Source: Paenibacillus validus NBRC 15382
Lineage (GTDB): Bacteria > Bacillota > Bacilli > Paenibacillales > NBRC-103111
Assembly: GCF_004000985.1 (NCBI RefSeq)
Contig: NZ_BIMH01000006.1
Span: 1-64,000, forward strand
Direction of reading: 5' to 3'
Length of the DNA: 64,000 nucleotides
Shown here piece by piece: positions 9,052 to 16,229 of the stretch (the first letter of the stretch is position 1; each line of letters begins with the position of its first letter). The translations under genes were made by a program, and so were the position numbers. The notes below the pieces were generated by a model. The model did not search any database, had not been told where the DNA came from, and saw only the letters and a program-made list of their open reading frames with translations.

Positions 9052-9068
9052 TCACTTTATTTTATTCC

Positions 9069-9095
9069 ACTGTCTACTTGACGGGGTGCACTTCA
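9069..9095 (-). repeat. Right terminal inverted repeat of the IS
   Basis: Read on the minus strand it begins TGAAGTGCACCCC and ends at the AGTAGACAG core shared with the left end. Confidence 0.75.
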
Positions 9096-9284
9096 ATTTG
9101 GCTGACCTAATAATACGAAATAAAGTATTTTCTTAGCGCTTAGAATAATTTAGTGGTTTGTCTGAAGAACTACATGCTACACGCGTATGTGCTTTAATTT
9201 ATAATCGCAAATAAAATTGGAGGACGTAGCCCAAGCGAAGGCGCGGGAGATGTTTTCCTTTTTTGAGCTCTAACGGGAGTCATA

Positions 9285-9301
9285 CCTGAGTTGTTCTCAG
9301 G
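9285..9301. repeat. Short hairpin CCTGAG-TTGTT-CTCAGG
   Basis: A six-base-pair stem downstream of the DUF2935 gene. There is no T run on the minus strand, so terminator function is uncertain. The rest of 9096-9326 is AT-rich and shows no gene. Confidence 0.35.
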
Positions 9302-9326
9302 GTTATTTATAATACACTCTTATGTT

Positions 9327-10127
9327 TTATCTCGCAGGAGTTTTTGTCAAACTACTTTCTAACATATCTATAATGAAAAGGAATCGCTCCGCTTCCCGAA
9401 ATACATGGTCTGCCAGCAGGGGATGAATAATACTCTTTATACGACAAGACTCGATTAATTCTTTAGCCGTCTTTTTAAAATCGCGAAGAGATTTTACGGA
9501 AATTCGATTCTGGTCAAGGAATTGGTCTAGTAAAGGAACTGTCTGGGATTGAGGTCGCATGGATTCTAAATCTCTTGCTTGAAAGAGCAATTGGTCGAAA
9601 TCTTGACTAAAGTTACGTGATTGTTCAACTAACTGCCGTTCAGAGGGGTCCAGTAAATGTCCAATAAATTTTGCATGGTCAGCCATTATCCTTAAGAAAA
9701 ATACATTTTCATTAATGATTGCATCGGGTAAAGGATCTAATCTTCCAGTATTAAGTTCTTCCAATCTGTTTCTAAAGTAAAATGCTTCTCTACTCGTGTG
9801 GTCGACCAACAATGGAAAGTTATTGGCTCCTGGAAGTTGGCAACTTAAAATTAATCCTAACACTTTTCTTTTAAAAGCCCATATATGGGAAGCCGCATTG
9901 TGCACTTCTACATTGAATCTTTTGATTACTTCAGGGTCTGTTTCAGGTGTAAATGTGTTTGACCTTCTTTCAATTTCCTCAAACACCGCGTAAAAGTGAT
10001 TCGCCTCATTTATTAACTGGGTGTCATCGCAACGAAACCCTAATTTCAAAAAAAGTGAATGTTCCTTCATTATACGTGACCAAAACCGAACTTCGTCTAA
10101 AGAACGCATAACGAATCCATTGGACAT
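9327..10127 (-). CDS. DUF2935 protein, duplicated helical bundle
   Basis: A 266-residue all-helical protein of the DUF2935 type, common in bacilli and of unknown function. It shows two related halves: EVRFWSRIMKEHSLFLKLGF near residue 12 and ENVFFLRIMADHAKFIGHLL near residue 145. Each has the Glu-x(n)-E/D-His spacing of a ferritin-like metal bundle, so iron or manganese binding is possible but not shown. The gene is visibly more AT-rich than the surrounding chromosome and lies directly beside the insertion sequence, which suggests acquisition from elsewhere. A GGAGGTG ribosome binding site stands five bases before the ATG. Confidence 0.82.
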   Translation of the reverse strand: MSNGFVMRSLDEVRFWSRIMKEHSLFLKLGFRCDDTQLINEANHFYAVFEEIERRSNTFTPETDPEVIKRFNVEVHNAASHIWAFKRKVLGLILSCQLPGANNFPLLVDHTSREAFYFRNRLEELNTGRLDPLPDAIINENVFFLRIMADHAKFIGHLLDPSERQLVEQSRNFSQDFDQLLFQARDLESMRPQSQTVPLLDQFLDQNRISVKSLRDFKKTAKELIESCRIKSIIHPLLADHVFREAERFLFIIDMLESSLTKTPAR

Positions 10128-10290
10128 AGCTGCACCTCCATTTCACTCCATGATTAAATATTATGGACTTTGAAAGGAAGTATGCTCAAATAATGGATGC
10201 ATGCGGTCTGTTTCAGCATTGACTTCCTTGACAGATGCATTCGTGAAAAAATGCGCCGCTTCCTGAATATGAATTCCGTTACGATGAGTG

Positions 10291-10626
10291 TTACATCGCT
10301 TGAGTAAAGGGGTGATGATGTACCGCTTTAATCTGCGCTGCTTGCGCAGGTACGGCGTCAGGCTCCCGCATCAGTTCGTGAATATAGGCATGAATGGATC
10401 TGAAAGCTTCAGTGGCATCCTCGCCTTCTACGTTCACGCTCAAGGTTTGGTCGCATTTCATCGTTAAGAATAAGGAGACGACCTGGGAAGACACCTTCCC
10501 GTTAATATACATCTGCTTTTTACCAAACAAGATGCTGCTTTTATAACCGTTCGCTATGTCCGCAAGCCTGATTAAAGATTCTATGGCAACCGGAATGGCT
10601 GCATCCCACTTCCATTCAATGTTCAT
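10291..10626 (-). CDS. HPr-like protein lacking the phosphorylatable histidine
   Basis: A protein of 111 residues whose C-terminal half (NGKVSSQVVSLFL ... LSVNVEGEDATEAFRSIHAYI) matches the HPr fold of the phosphotransferase system. The region where HPr carries active-site His15 reads VAIESLIRLADIANGY and has no histidine, so PTS phosphotransfer is unlikely. Several His residues cluster at the C-terminus (HHHPFTQ). It is the last gene of the sulfonate cluster, downstream of the binding-protein gene with a terminator-like hairpin between. The ATG at 10626 is preferred over TTG 10632 because of GGAAGGGA seven bases upstream. A regulatory or adaptor role is possible. Confidence 0.6.
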   Translation of the reverse strand: MNIEWKWDAAIPVAIESLIRLADIANGYKSSILFGKKQMYINGKVSSQVVSLFLTMKCDQTLSVNVEGEDATEAFRSIHAYIHELMREPDAVPAQAAQIKAVHHHPFTQAM

Positions 10627-10650
10627 CGTCAAATCCCTTCCTTTCTTCGT

Positions 10651-10696
10651 GAGAAAAATAAAGAGACATGCCCCCTCATCAGGTGAACATGTCTCC
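10651..10696 (-). terminator. Terminator after the binding-protein gene
   Basis: On the minus strand GAGACATG and CATGTCTC enclose a 17-base loop and are followed by TTTATTTTTCTC. It separates the substrate-binding protein gene from the HPr-like gene and may let some transcription through. Confidence 0.7.
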
Positions 10697-10734
10697 AGTT
10701 GACCGGAAGAATCGTTCCTTTTTGCTGCCTAAGC

Positions 10735-11781
10735 CTAAGGCTTATAGATCCAATCGTTAAGATTAAAGTCTTTCTTGATGATGCCGTTATCGAACAAATA
10801 TTTTTTGGTTCCTTCCAGAAGTTTCAGACTGTCCGCTGAAAAATCCTCGACTTGCCACTGGCTAATATCGAAGGATGCTTTAACTACATCCAGCGGGAAT
10901 TCGGAGGACTCGGCATACAGCTTATAGAATTCATCGGCATTGGACTGAATTTCTTTTGCTGCCTTTTGCCGCACTCCGTTCCATACTTGCACGAAGCCAG
11001 GGTTCCTGGAAAGGTAGTCTTCACTCGCCACCGTCACGCTCGAGCCCCGAAGATCCGGATGACTCTTTGCTTCATCTATCGCTTTATAGCCTTTGCTGAT
11101 AATCAAAGGGCCGAACCCTGTCGGGTAAGCATAAGCTTCAATATCCCCTCGCGCCAAAGCCGCTTCGCCGTCAGCAGGGAGCAGGTGAACGACCTTTATG
11201 TCTTTATCCAAGCCTTTTTCCTGCAGCAATCCTTTCAGGTAACGGCTCATGTAGGAGCCATCGGCTGTAGCGATTTTTTTGCCTTTCAAATCCTCCACCT
11301 TTTGAGGTCCATCCGCTTTAGCCACAAGCCAGGCATTCATACCGGACTGGGTAATGTTAATCAGTTTCGTCTTCAAGCCGACCGCTCTGGCATTAATTGC
11401 CGGCGTATCGCCGTAAATTCCGACATCCAGAGCACCCGAGGCGAGAGCTTCATTCAAGTTCGGTCCGTTAGGAAAAGATTTCACCGAAACATCGGTGACG
11501 CCGTATTTTTTGAGTTCGGATTCCAGGTAGCCTTTTTTCTGCGCCCAGCCTTCTACCCCCGTGATGGTACCTTTGTTGTTAGGGGAAATATACCCGATAC
11601 GAAGCTTCGGTTCAAGCGTCGTCTTCGCTTCGGATGTCTGGCCTGCTCCCTGCGCCGGGGCGGCTGCATCGCCTGCTGCCGGTTGCTTGGAGCCTGAAGT
11701 CCCGCATCCGGAGAGAGCCCAGGCAAATACAGATGTAAGGAGTAATGCAGTTAAAGTCCAATGCTTGCGGGATGAATTCAT
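10735..11781 (-). CDS. Sulfonate-type ABC substrate-binding lipoprotein
   Basis: A 348-residue binding protein with a lipoprotein signal (hydrophobic stretch then LSGCGTSG, lipidated Cys at 26) and an Ala/Gly-rich linker. Its core is that of the SsuA/TauA/NMT1 group: LRIGYISPNNKGT, ALASGALDVGIYGDTPAINARA, and DLKGKKIATADGSYMSRYL. It should capture an organosulfur anion outside the membrane and hand it to the permease and ATPase encoded upstream. In Pseudomonas putida the comparable asf cluster has a binding protein, AsfC, beside a reductase and a ferredoxin, and this gene has the same neighbours. GGGGGC precedes the ATG. The substrate is not shown by the sequence. Confidence 0.88.
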   Translation of the reverse strand: MNSSRKHWTLTALLLTSVFAWALSGCGTSGSKQPAAGDAAAPAQGAGQTSEAKTTLEPKLRIGYISPNNKGTITGVEGWAQKKGYLESELKKYGVTDVSVKSFPNGPNLNEALASGALDVGIYGDTPAINARAVGLKTKLINITQSGMNAWLVAKADGPQKVEDLKGKKIATADGSYMSRYLKGLLQEKGLDKDIKVVHLLPADGEAALARGDIEAYAYPTGFGPLIISKGYKAIDEAKSHPDLRGSSVTVASEDYLSRNPGFVQVWNGVRQKAAKEIQSNADEFYKLYAESSEFPLDVVKASFDISQWQVEDFSADSLKLLEGTKKYLFDNGIIKKDFNLNDWIYKP

Positions 11782-11825
11782 AGTAATGCCCCCTGTCTGT
11801 CTAGTTTAATAAGGTTGTGCCTGGT

Positions 11826-12167
11826 TTAGTGCCTGTGCATGCGTCGAAATATAAGATAAGAACCGTCATCCGCCGCCGTTGATTTGGCGCCCCGGGTCCA
11901 GCCCAAGTTGGTACGGTAGCTGCCCAGCTGTCCGCTTTCGATCAGTGCGGACTCGTTGAACTCCGCTTCCTGCTCGGCAAATGGCGATACGAACAAAGCA
12001 TCCGTAGGGCAGTACAATTCGCACATAAAGCAGCTTTGGCAGTCGGATTTTCTGGCGATAGCAGGAACGCCGCCGTCTTCGGTTGCCGGATCGAATACAT
12101 TCGTCGGGCAGACGGACACGCACTGGTTGCAGTTGACGCAGCGGTCTTGGCTTAAGATTTCAATCAT
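11826..12167 (-). CDS. Two-cluster ferredoxin (AsfB/AprB-like)
   Basis: A 113-residue ferredoxin with two [4Fe-4S] motifs: CVNCNQCVSVCP at residues 10-21 and CQSCFMCELYCP at about 43-54. The C-terminal 55 residues carry no further cysteines. Its ATG overlaps the stop codon of the flavoprotein gene (TAATG at 12165-12169), so the two are made together and very probably form an electron-transfer pair. It resembles the small subunit of APS-reductase-like and Asf systems. A longer reading to 12374 belongs to another frame of the flavoprotein gene and is not used. Confidence 0.9.
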   Translation of the reverse strand: MIEILSQDRCVNCNQCVSVCPTNVFDPATEDGGVPAIARKSDCQSCFMCELYCPTDALFVSPFAEQEAEFNESALIESGQLGSYRTNLGWTRGAKSTAADDGSYLIFRRMHRH

Positions 12168-13804
12168 TAGATGACAGCCTCCTTCTTGGTGAATGTGGAA
12201 TGGATACCGGAGTGGGCGGCACCGGCATCCTGATCGGATAACGGTCGAACCCAGAGCTGATCCAAACCGCCGCTTAGCAGGCGATAATGCTGCTTGGTAT
12301 CGGACCCGGGAAAATCTTCGCGACGGTGCATCCCTCTCGTCTCCTGACGCGCTGATGCGCTTGTAAACATCCAACGGGCCGTCGCAGTCATTGCCGCCGC
12401 CTCCCGGACCCGAACGGTATTGCCGTCCCCGGCCTGAAGTCCGCTTTTCACTTCATTCCAGACGCGCTCGAGCCGCTGAAGCCCTCCTTCAAGCCCTGCT
12501 CCTGTGCGGAACCAGTTCCGGTCGTAAGGGAACACCTCGTCCTGTACGGCCTTCACGATCTCACTCGTATCCGTTCCTCCCTTGCGCTCCGCCGGTTGTG
12601 TCGGGATGCCGGTTCGTTCCGAGAGCCCTTGCGCACTGCGGCTGGCGGCATACGCTCCCAATTTCAATGCATAACGTGCCGCTCCCTCACCGGACCAATA
12701 GCCTGAGGACATCGCCCAAGCCGCATTATGGCTGCCTCCGCCGGTAAACCCGCCGCAGATGAGCTCACGTGTCGCCGCATCCCCGGCAGCATACAATCCA
12801 GGTACCTTGGTCGCGCAGCTTTCATCGATAATATGGATGCCGCCCGTTCCGCGAACCGTTCCTTCAAAGCGAAGCGTAACCGGAAATTTTTGCGTGAACG
12901 GATCGATTCCGAGTCGGTCGAAAGAAAGGAAAAAGTTCGGCTGTGCCTTGCGCATCGCCTCTTTCAGCTCATCGTCGGCCTTATCCAATCGGGCGTACAC
13001 GGGCTGGGTGAGCAGCGTCCGCGCGATCACCGAGCGGCCTCGCTGCGACCCTGCGCCTTCGATCACCCGGCCGTCTTCGTAATAGAAGGTAGCCCAGGTG
13101 TAGAAGGCCGACTTCGTCACCGGAGAGAATGCAGGACACAGAGAGTACGCGGTAGAGAATTCCATGCCCGAGAAATCGGCCCCCGCTTCAGCGGCCAACA
13201 AATAGCCGTCCCCGGTTAATACATTCGTCCCTAAGGCTTTGCTTAAAAATGCGCAGCCGCCGGTCGCGATCACGACGGCTGAAGCATCGACCCGCCACGT
13301 TTCCTTCGTTTGAATGTTCGTTCCCGTCGCTCCGGCCACACCATGCTCATCCGCGAGGAGCTCCAAAGCCGGACTGTGATCGAGGATCTTCACTCCCGCC
13401 TTCTGCACCTGTCTGCGCATCAGCTTCATATATTCCGGCCCTTGCAGACTTTGGCGCTGAGACAGCCCCGCTTCGTCGACAGGAAATGGGTAGCCCCAAT
13501 CCGCAATCTGGTTCGTATTGGCAAAGGTACGGTCAAGCACCCGCTGCATCCAGCCGCGATCGGCCAAATAGCCCCCCAGCGCTTCACGGCTTTTCATTGC
13601 GCTTTCCCGCTCCTCAGGATTCGGATTCACATACCAAACACCTGTGCCGGATGGAGCCGTAGCGCCGCTCGTTCCGCAATAGCCTTTATCGACTAATACA
13701 ACCTTCGCACCTTCTCTAGCTGCTGTTACCGCCGCCCAGGTCCCCGATGGACCTCCGCCGATTACCAACACATCTGCGTTCAGATTCACATCATATCGAC
13801 TCAT
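12167..13804 (-). CDS. FAD-dependent oxidoreductase (AsfA-like / fumarate reductase flavoprotein family)
   Basis: A 545-residue flavoprotein of the fumarate reductase, AprA and AsfA group. It has an N-terminal FAD site (VLVIGGGPSGTWAAVTAAREGAKVVLVDKG), an early GTSGATAPSG segment, a mid-protein covering domain, and the C-terminal FAD motif GLYAAGDAA. With the adjacent ferredoxin and the sulfonate ABC transporter it fits an enzyme that reductively or oxidatively frees sulfur from an organosulfonate. This is inferred from context and from my recollection of asfAB in Pseudomonas. The ATG at 13804 (MSRYDVNLNAD) follows GGCGGGG and is preferred over a TTG twelve codons upstream. True succinate dehydrogenase is excluded by the missing membrane subunit. 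Confidence 0.85.
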   Translation of the reverse strand: MSRYDVNLNADVLVIGGGPSGTWAAVTAAREGAKVVLVDKGYCGTSGATAPSGTGVWYVNPNPEERESAMKSREALGGYLADRGWMQRVLDRTFANTNQIADWGYPFPVDEAGLSQRQSLQGPEYMKLMRRQVQKAGVKILDHSPALELLADEHGVAGATGTNIQTKETWRVDASAVVIATGGCAFLSKALGTNVLTGDGYLLAAEAGADFSGMEFSTAYSLCPAFSPVTKSAFYTWATFYYEDGRVIEGAGSQRGRSVIARTLLTQPVYARLDKADDELKEAMRKAQPNFFLSFDRLGIDPFTQKFPVTLRFEGTVRGTGGIHIIDESCATKVPGLYAAGDAATRELICGGFTGGGSHNAAWAMSSGYWSGEGAARYALKLGAYAASRSAQGLSERTGIPTQPAERKGGTDTSEIVKAVQDEVFPYDRNWFRTGAGLEGGLQRLERVWNEVKSGLQAGDGNTVRVREAAAMTATARWMFTSASARQETRGMHRREDFPGSDTKQHYRLLSGGLDQLWVRPLSDQDAGAAHSGIHSTFTKKEAVI

Positions 13805-13836
13805 TGTTTTCCCCGCCTTTATAGAGTATGGATTTA

Positions 13837-14607
13837 TCAAATCGAAAACGAAAGCTCCCGTTGGGCTTCTATTGCGCCTGGCTCCTTCAAGAGCAAGCGA
13901 TCCAAAATCACCTTCTCAAAATAGGCAAATCCACTGTCGCGTTCTCTCGGACGCGGGAGTGTAATTTTCACATCCATCGCGATCTTCCCGCTCTCAATGA
14001 GCACTACGCGGTCCGCCAATGCTACCGCTTCGCTCACATCATGCGTGACGAGCAAAACGGTAAATCTTTGCTCGCTCCACAACCGTTCAATCAACTGCTG
14101 CATTTCGATTCGCGTCAACGCATCCAGGGCGCCTAGCGGCTCATCGAGCAGGAGCAATCTCGGGCTTCCGGCCAAAGCACGTGCCAACGCTACGCGCTGC
14201 CGCTGACCGCCTGACAGGACCGCTGGCCATGCACCGGCTCTTTCCTCCAAGCCCACTTGCTTCAGCGCTTCATGCGCCAGCTTCTTGTCGCCGGACTTCA
14301 CGCCGATGCGGACGTTATCGACCGCCTTCCTCCAGGGAAGAAGCCGGGAATCCTGAAACAGTACCCGGATATCGGGATGGATGCCCTTCGTTGCGTTGCC
14401 TTCGATCATAATCAGACCGTCCGACGGCTTCTCCAAGCCGGCTACCAAGCGAAGCAGCGTGCTTTTGCCGCATCCGCTCCTGCCAACGATCGCGACGAAT
14501 TCACCGGGTTCCGCCTGAAAGTTAATATCTGTAAGCACCTCTGTTGTACCAAATGTTATGCCCAAATTACGAGTATGCAGCTTAACGCCGCCTTCTTTGA
14601 CCGTCAT
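13837..14607 (-). CDS. Sulfonate/nitrate ABC transporter ATPase (SsuB-like)
   Basis: The ATPase of the sulfonate uptake system, about 256 residues. It has Walker A ([11 protein letters not shown]), the Q-loop [11 protein letters not shown] that is typical of SsuB/TauB proteins, signature [16 protein letters not shown], Walker [13 protein letters not shown] and the switch His in VTHDVSEA. The second ATG at 14607 is the likely start, because GGAGG lies eight bases before it and only two bases before the first ATG at 14613. It follows the permease gene by 16 bases and precedes the flavoprotein gene by 32 bases in one operon. Confidence 0.92.
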   Translation of the reverse strand: MTVKEGGVKLHTRNLGITFGTTEVLTDINFQAEPGEFVAIVGRSGCGKSTLLRLVAGLEKPSDGLIMIEGNATKGIHPDIRVLFQDSRLLPWRKAVDNVRIGVKSGDKKLAHEALKQVGLEERAGAWPAVLSGGQRQRVALARALAGSPRLLLLDEPLGALDALTRIEMQQLIERLWSEQRFTVLLVTHDVSEAVALADRVVLIESGKIAMDVKITLPRPRERDSGFAYFEKVILDRLLLKEPGAIEAQRELSFSI

Positions 14608-14623
14608 GTCCATGACCTCCCCT

Positions 14624-15400
14624 TCACGCTTTTTTCACGTAGTTATGATGCCATTGAAGCCACCGCCGCTCGAGGAATTTCGCCGCAAGATCGGATAACT
14701 TGCCGAGCAGCGCGTACAAGATCACGCACAGCACGACGACGTCCATTCGCATATACTCCCTGGCGTGGGAAGCCATATAGCCGATCCCGGAATCGGCAAC
14801 AATCGTCTCCGCGACAATCAGCGTGATCCACATGATGCCTAGCGAGAACCGGACACCGAGCAAAATATTGGATAGCGCACCGGGCAATATCACTTGGGTG
14901 AATAAGGAAACTCCGTTTAACCCGTAAACCCGTCCCATCTCGATGAGTCCCGGATCTACCGAGCGTATGCCATGAAATGTATTCAGATAAATCGGAAATG
15001 CCACCCCGAGAGCTACCAGAAACAATTTGGACGTTTCGCCAATACCGAACCACATAATAACCAAGGGAATAAGCGCCAGATGAGGAATCGTGCGCAGCAT
15101 CTGGACCGAAGTATCAATAAACCGTTCGGCTACAGGGAAAATGCCGTTTAATAATCCAATGAAGAAAGCAACGCTTCCTCCGATCAGAAAGCCTAAGAAC
15201 GCCCTCTGCGTGCTGGCACCTACATATTCCAGCAGCGTGCCGTCCTTGACCACCTCGACAAGCGCTTGCACGACTTCCAGAGGCGTTGGCAGTATGCGTT
15301 GAGATAAAACGCCTGCAGCGCCGAACGCCTGCCAAGCTGCCAGCATCAGTACAGGCAAAACCCAAGGCTGCCAGAATGTTGCGAATTTTCGTTTGGACAT
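14624..15400 (-). CDS. Sulfonate-type ABC transporter permease (SsuC-like)
   Basis: A 258-residue inner-membrane permease with about six spans and the BPD-type coupling region ([35 protein letters not shown]), which matches the EAA motif of SsuC/TauC/NrtB proteins. It is the first gene of the operon running permease, ATPase, flavoprotein, ferredoxin, binding protein and HPr-like protein. A GAGGGA ribosome binding site precedes the ATG. The leader upstream contains a hairpin that could end transcription before this gene. Confidence 0.92.
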   Translation of the reverse strand: MSKRKFATFWQPWVLPVLMLAAWQAFGAAGVLSQRILPTPLEVVQALVEVVKDGTLLEYVGASTQRAFLGFLIGGSVAFFIGLLNGIFPVAERFIDTSVQMLRTIPHLALIPLVIMWFGIGETSKLFLVALGVAFPIYLNTFHGIRSVDPGLIEMGRVYGLNGVSLFTQVILPGALSNILLGVRFSLGIMWITLIVAETIVADSGIGYMASHAREYMRMDVVVLCVILYALLGKLSDLAAKFLERRWLQWHHNYVKKA

Positions 15401-15454
15401 GGGGAATCCCTCTCTTTTTGTGAAGTGGAGTTGGTTGACGGATGATTCGAATGA

Positions 15455-15519
15455 TGAAACAAAAACAAAAGAGACCCCCTACCTTCTTCAAAAATGAAAA
15501 AGGTGGAAGTCTCCTCTTT
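15455..15519 (-). terminator. Intrinsic terminator in the sulfonate operon leader
   Basis: Stem built from AAAGAG/CTCTTT, GAGAC/GTCTC and ACCTT/AAGGT segments with small bulges. It is followed on the minus strand by a T-rich tract (15455-15467). Confidence 0.65.
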
Positions 15520-15682
15520 GCCGGGTAGACTGGCCATACCATCCTATTTGTAAACAATTCATATATATTTACTCGGATTAATGTTGTTGATTTACTATAG
15601 CACCTCATTCCAAGGATCGTCAATACGCTGCTTTCATTTTATCAAAATGATAACAACCGGCTCCAACTGGATTTCAATACAT

Positions 15683-15717
15683 GAAGCCCGCAGGAAGAAA
15701 TGTTTCCGTCGGGCTTC
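15683..15717. terminator. Hairpin after the UvrX operon
   Basis: GAAGCCCG at 15683-15690 pairs with CGGGCTTC at 15710-15717, with additional pairing inside the loop. It sits just after the stop of the last UvrX-operon gene. Neither side has a long T run, so termination may be partial. Confidence 0.55.
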
Positions 15718-15725
15718 TGCATGGT

Positions 15726-16229
15726 TTATATTTGTTGCTCATCCGGTCTTCCCGCGCTATACATGTTTGTTACAAGACTGTCGGCGTATCGTCCAATCCT
15801 CACACTTATTTCAGCACGCATGTAGTCTCTGGTGATTGTAAAACTATCTTCATGCTCACGGCAGATATATCGGTAGCGAATCATCCGATCATCTTTTTCC
15901 TCTTCAAACACACGGATGTTTTTTTCCAACAAGTATTTTTTTACTTTCGACAAGTCTACATGAATGTTTTTCGCCAGAACCTGAGCCGCTTTAGAATAGA
16001 GCAATCTCAAGGTTTCGGAGGAGCGTTCCACTTCCCGAGCCTTTCTTATAATAATCGAATGCATGATGGGCAATAACACATAATCTCTCATCATGTTGAT
16101 TTCTTCCGTTGTCGGACGACTATGTTGAACTGATTTATCGTTGAGTCTGTTCTGAAATGCCTCTTTATGTTGCGGAAGCATCATCCGGCTGGATTCCCAC
16201 AGCCCGTTCTTTTCAAGCTTTTTGCTCAT
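15726..16229 (-). CDS. UvrX-coupled protein with YolD-like N-terminal head
   Basis: A 167-residue protein whose ATG overlaps the uvrX stop (ATGA, 16226-16229). The first 35 residues, including GLWESSRMMLPQHKEAF, resemble the N-terminus of YolD-like proteins, which accompany Y-family polymerases in bacilli. From residue 40 onward it resembles the 123-residue protein encoded just before uvrX. Shared points are EE-I-x(3)-DY-x-LLPI, a charged helix, KNIRV versus QNIKV, and a C-terminal RAEI versus KAEL helix. It is predicted helical and soluble. A role as an accessory factor of the translesion polymerase is inferred from coupling and SOS control. No catalytic motif is seen. Confidence 0.7.
   Translation of the reverse strand: MSKKLEKNGLWESSRMMLPQHKEAFQNRLNDKSVQHSRPTTEEINMMRDYVLLPIMHSIIIRKAREVERSSETLRLLYSKAAQVLAKNIHVDLSKVKKYLLEKNIRVFEEEKDDRMIRYRYICREHEDSFTITRDYMRAEISVRIGRYADSLVTNMYSAGRPDEQQI

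Larger units (their letters stand above)
7425..9095 (+). mobile_element. IS3-family (IS150 group) insertion sequence, intact
   Basis: About 1.67 kb with imperfect 27-base terminal inverted repeats (20 of 27 identical), TGATATGCTCCCC at the left and TGAAGTGCACCCC read inward from the right. ATT flanks both ends and is a likely 3-bp target duplication. It carries orfA (HTH plus leucine zipper) and orfB (rve/DDE) joined by a -1 slippery heptamer. Both frames are open, so the element looks functional. The sequence just outside both ends is also an inverted repeat (GGCCAACCAAATT and ATTTGGCTGACC), so the exact ends could lie some 12 bases further out. Confidence 0.9.
15401..15725 (-). promoter_or_regulatory. 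Leader and intergenic region of the sulfonate operon with attenuator-like structure
   Basis: No protein gene is seen in this 325-base gap. On the minus strand it holds an AT-rich block (15541-15600) likely to contain the promoter, then AGTCT (15527-15531) able to pair with AGACT (15508-15512). It then has a strong hairpin (15468-15519) followed by TTTGTTTTTGTTT, about 70 bases before the permease start. The first pairing uses bases needed for the second, as expected of an antiterminator and terminator. No known riboswitch class was recognised. No T-box or SAM riboswitch core is visible. Confidence 0.5.

Noticed and set aside
15505-15535. Purine-riboswitch-like string on the minus strand (GTCTACCCGGCA)
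   Set aside because: Only the J2/3-like part matches; the complementary P3 strand, the P1 stem and the loop-loop contacts are missing.
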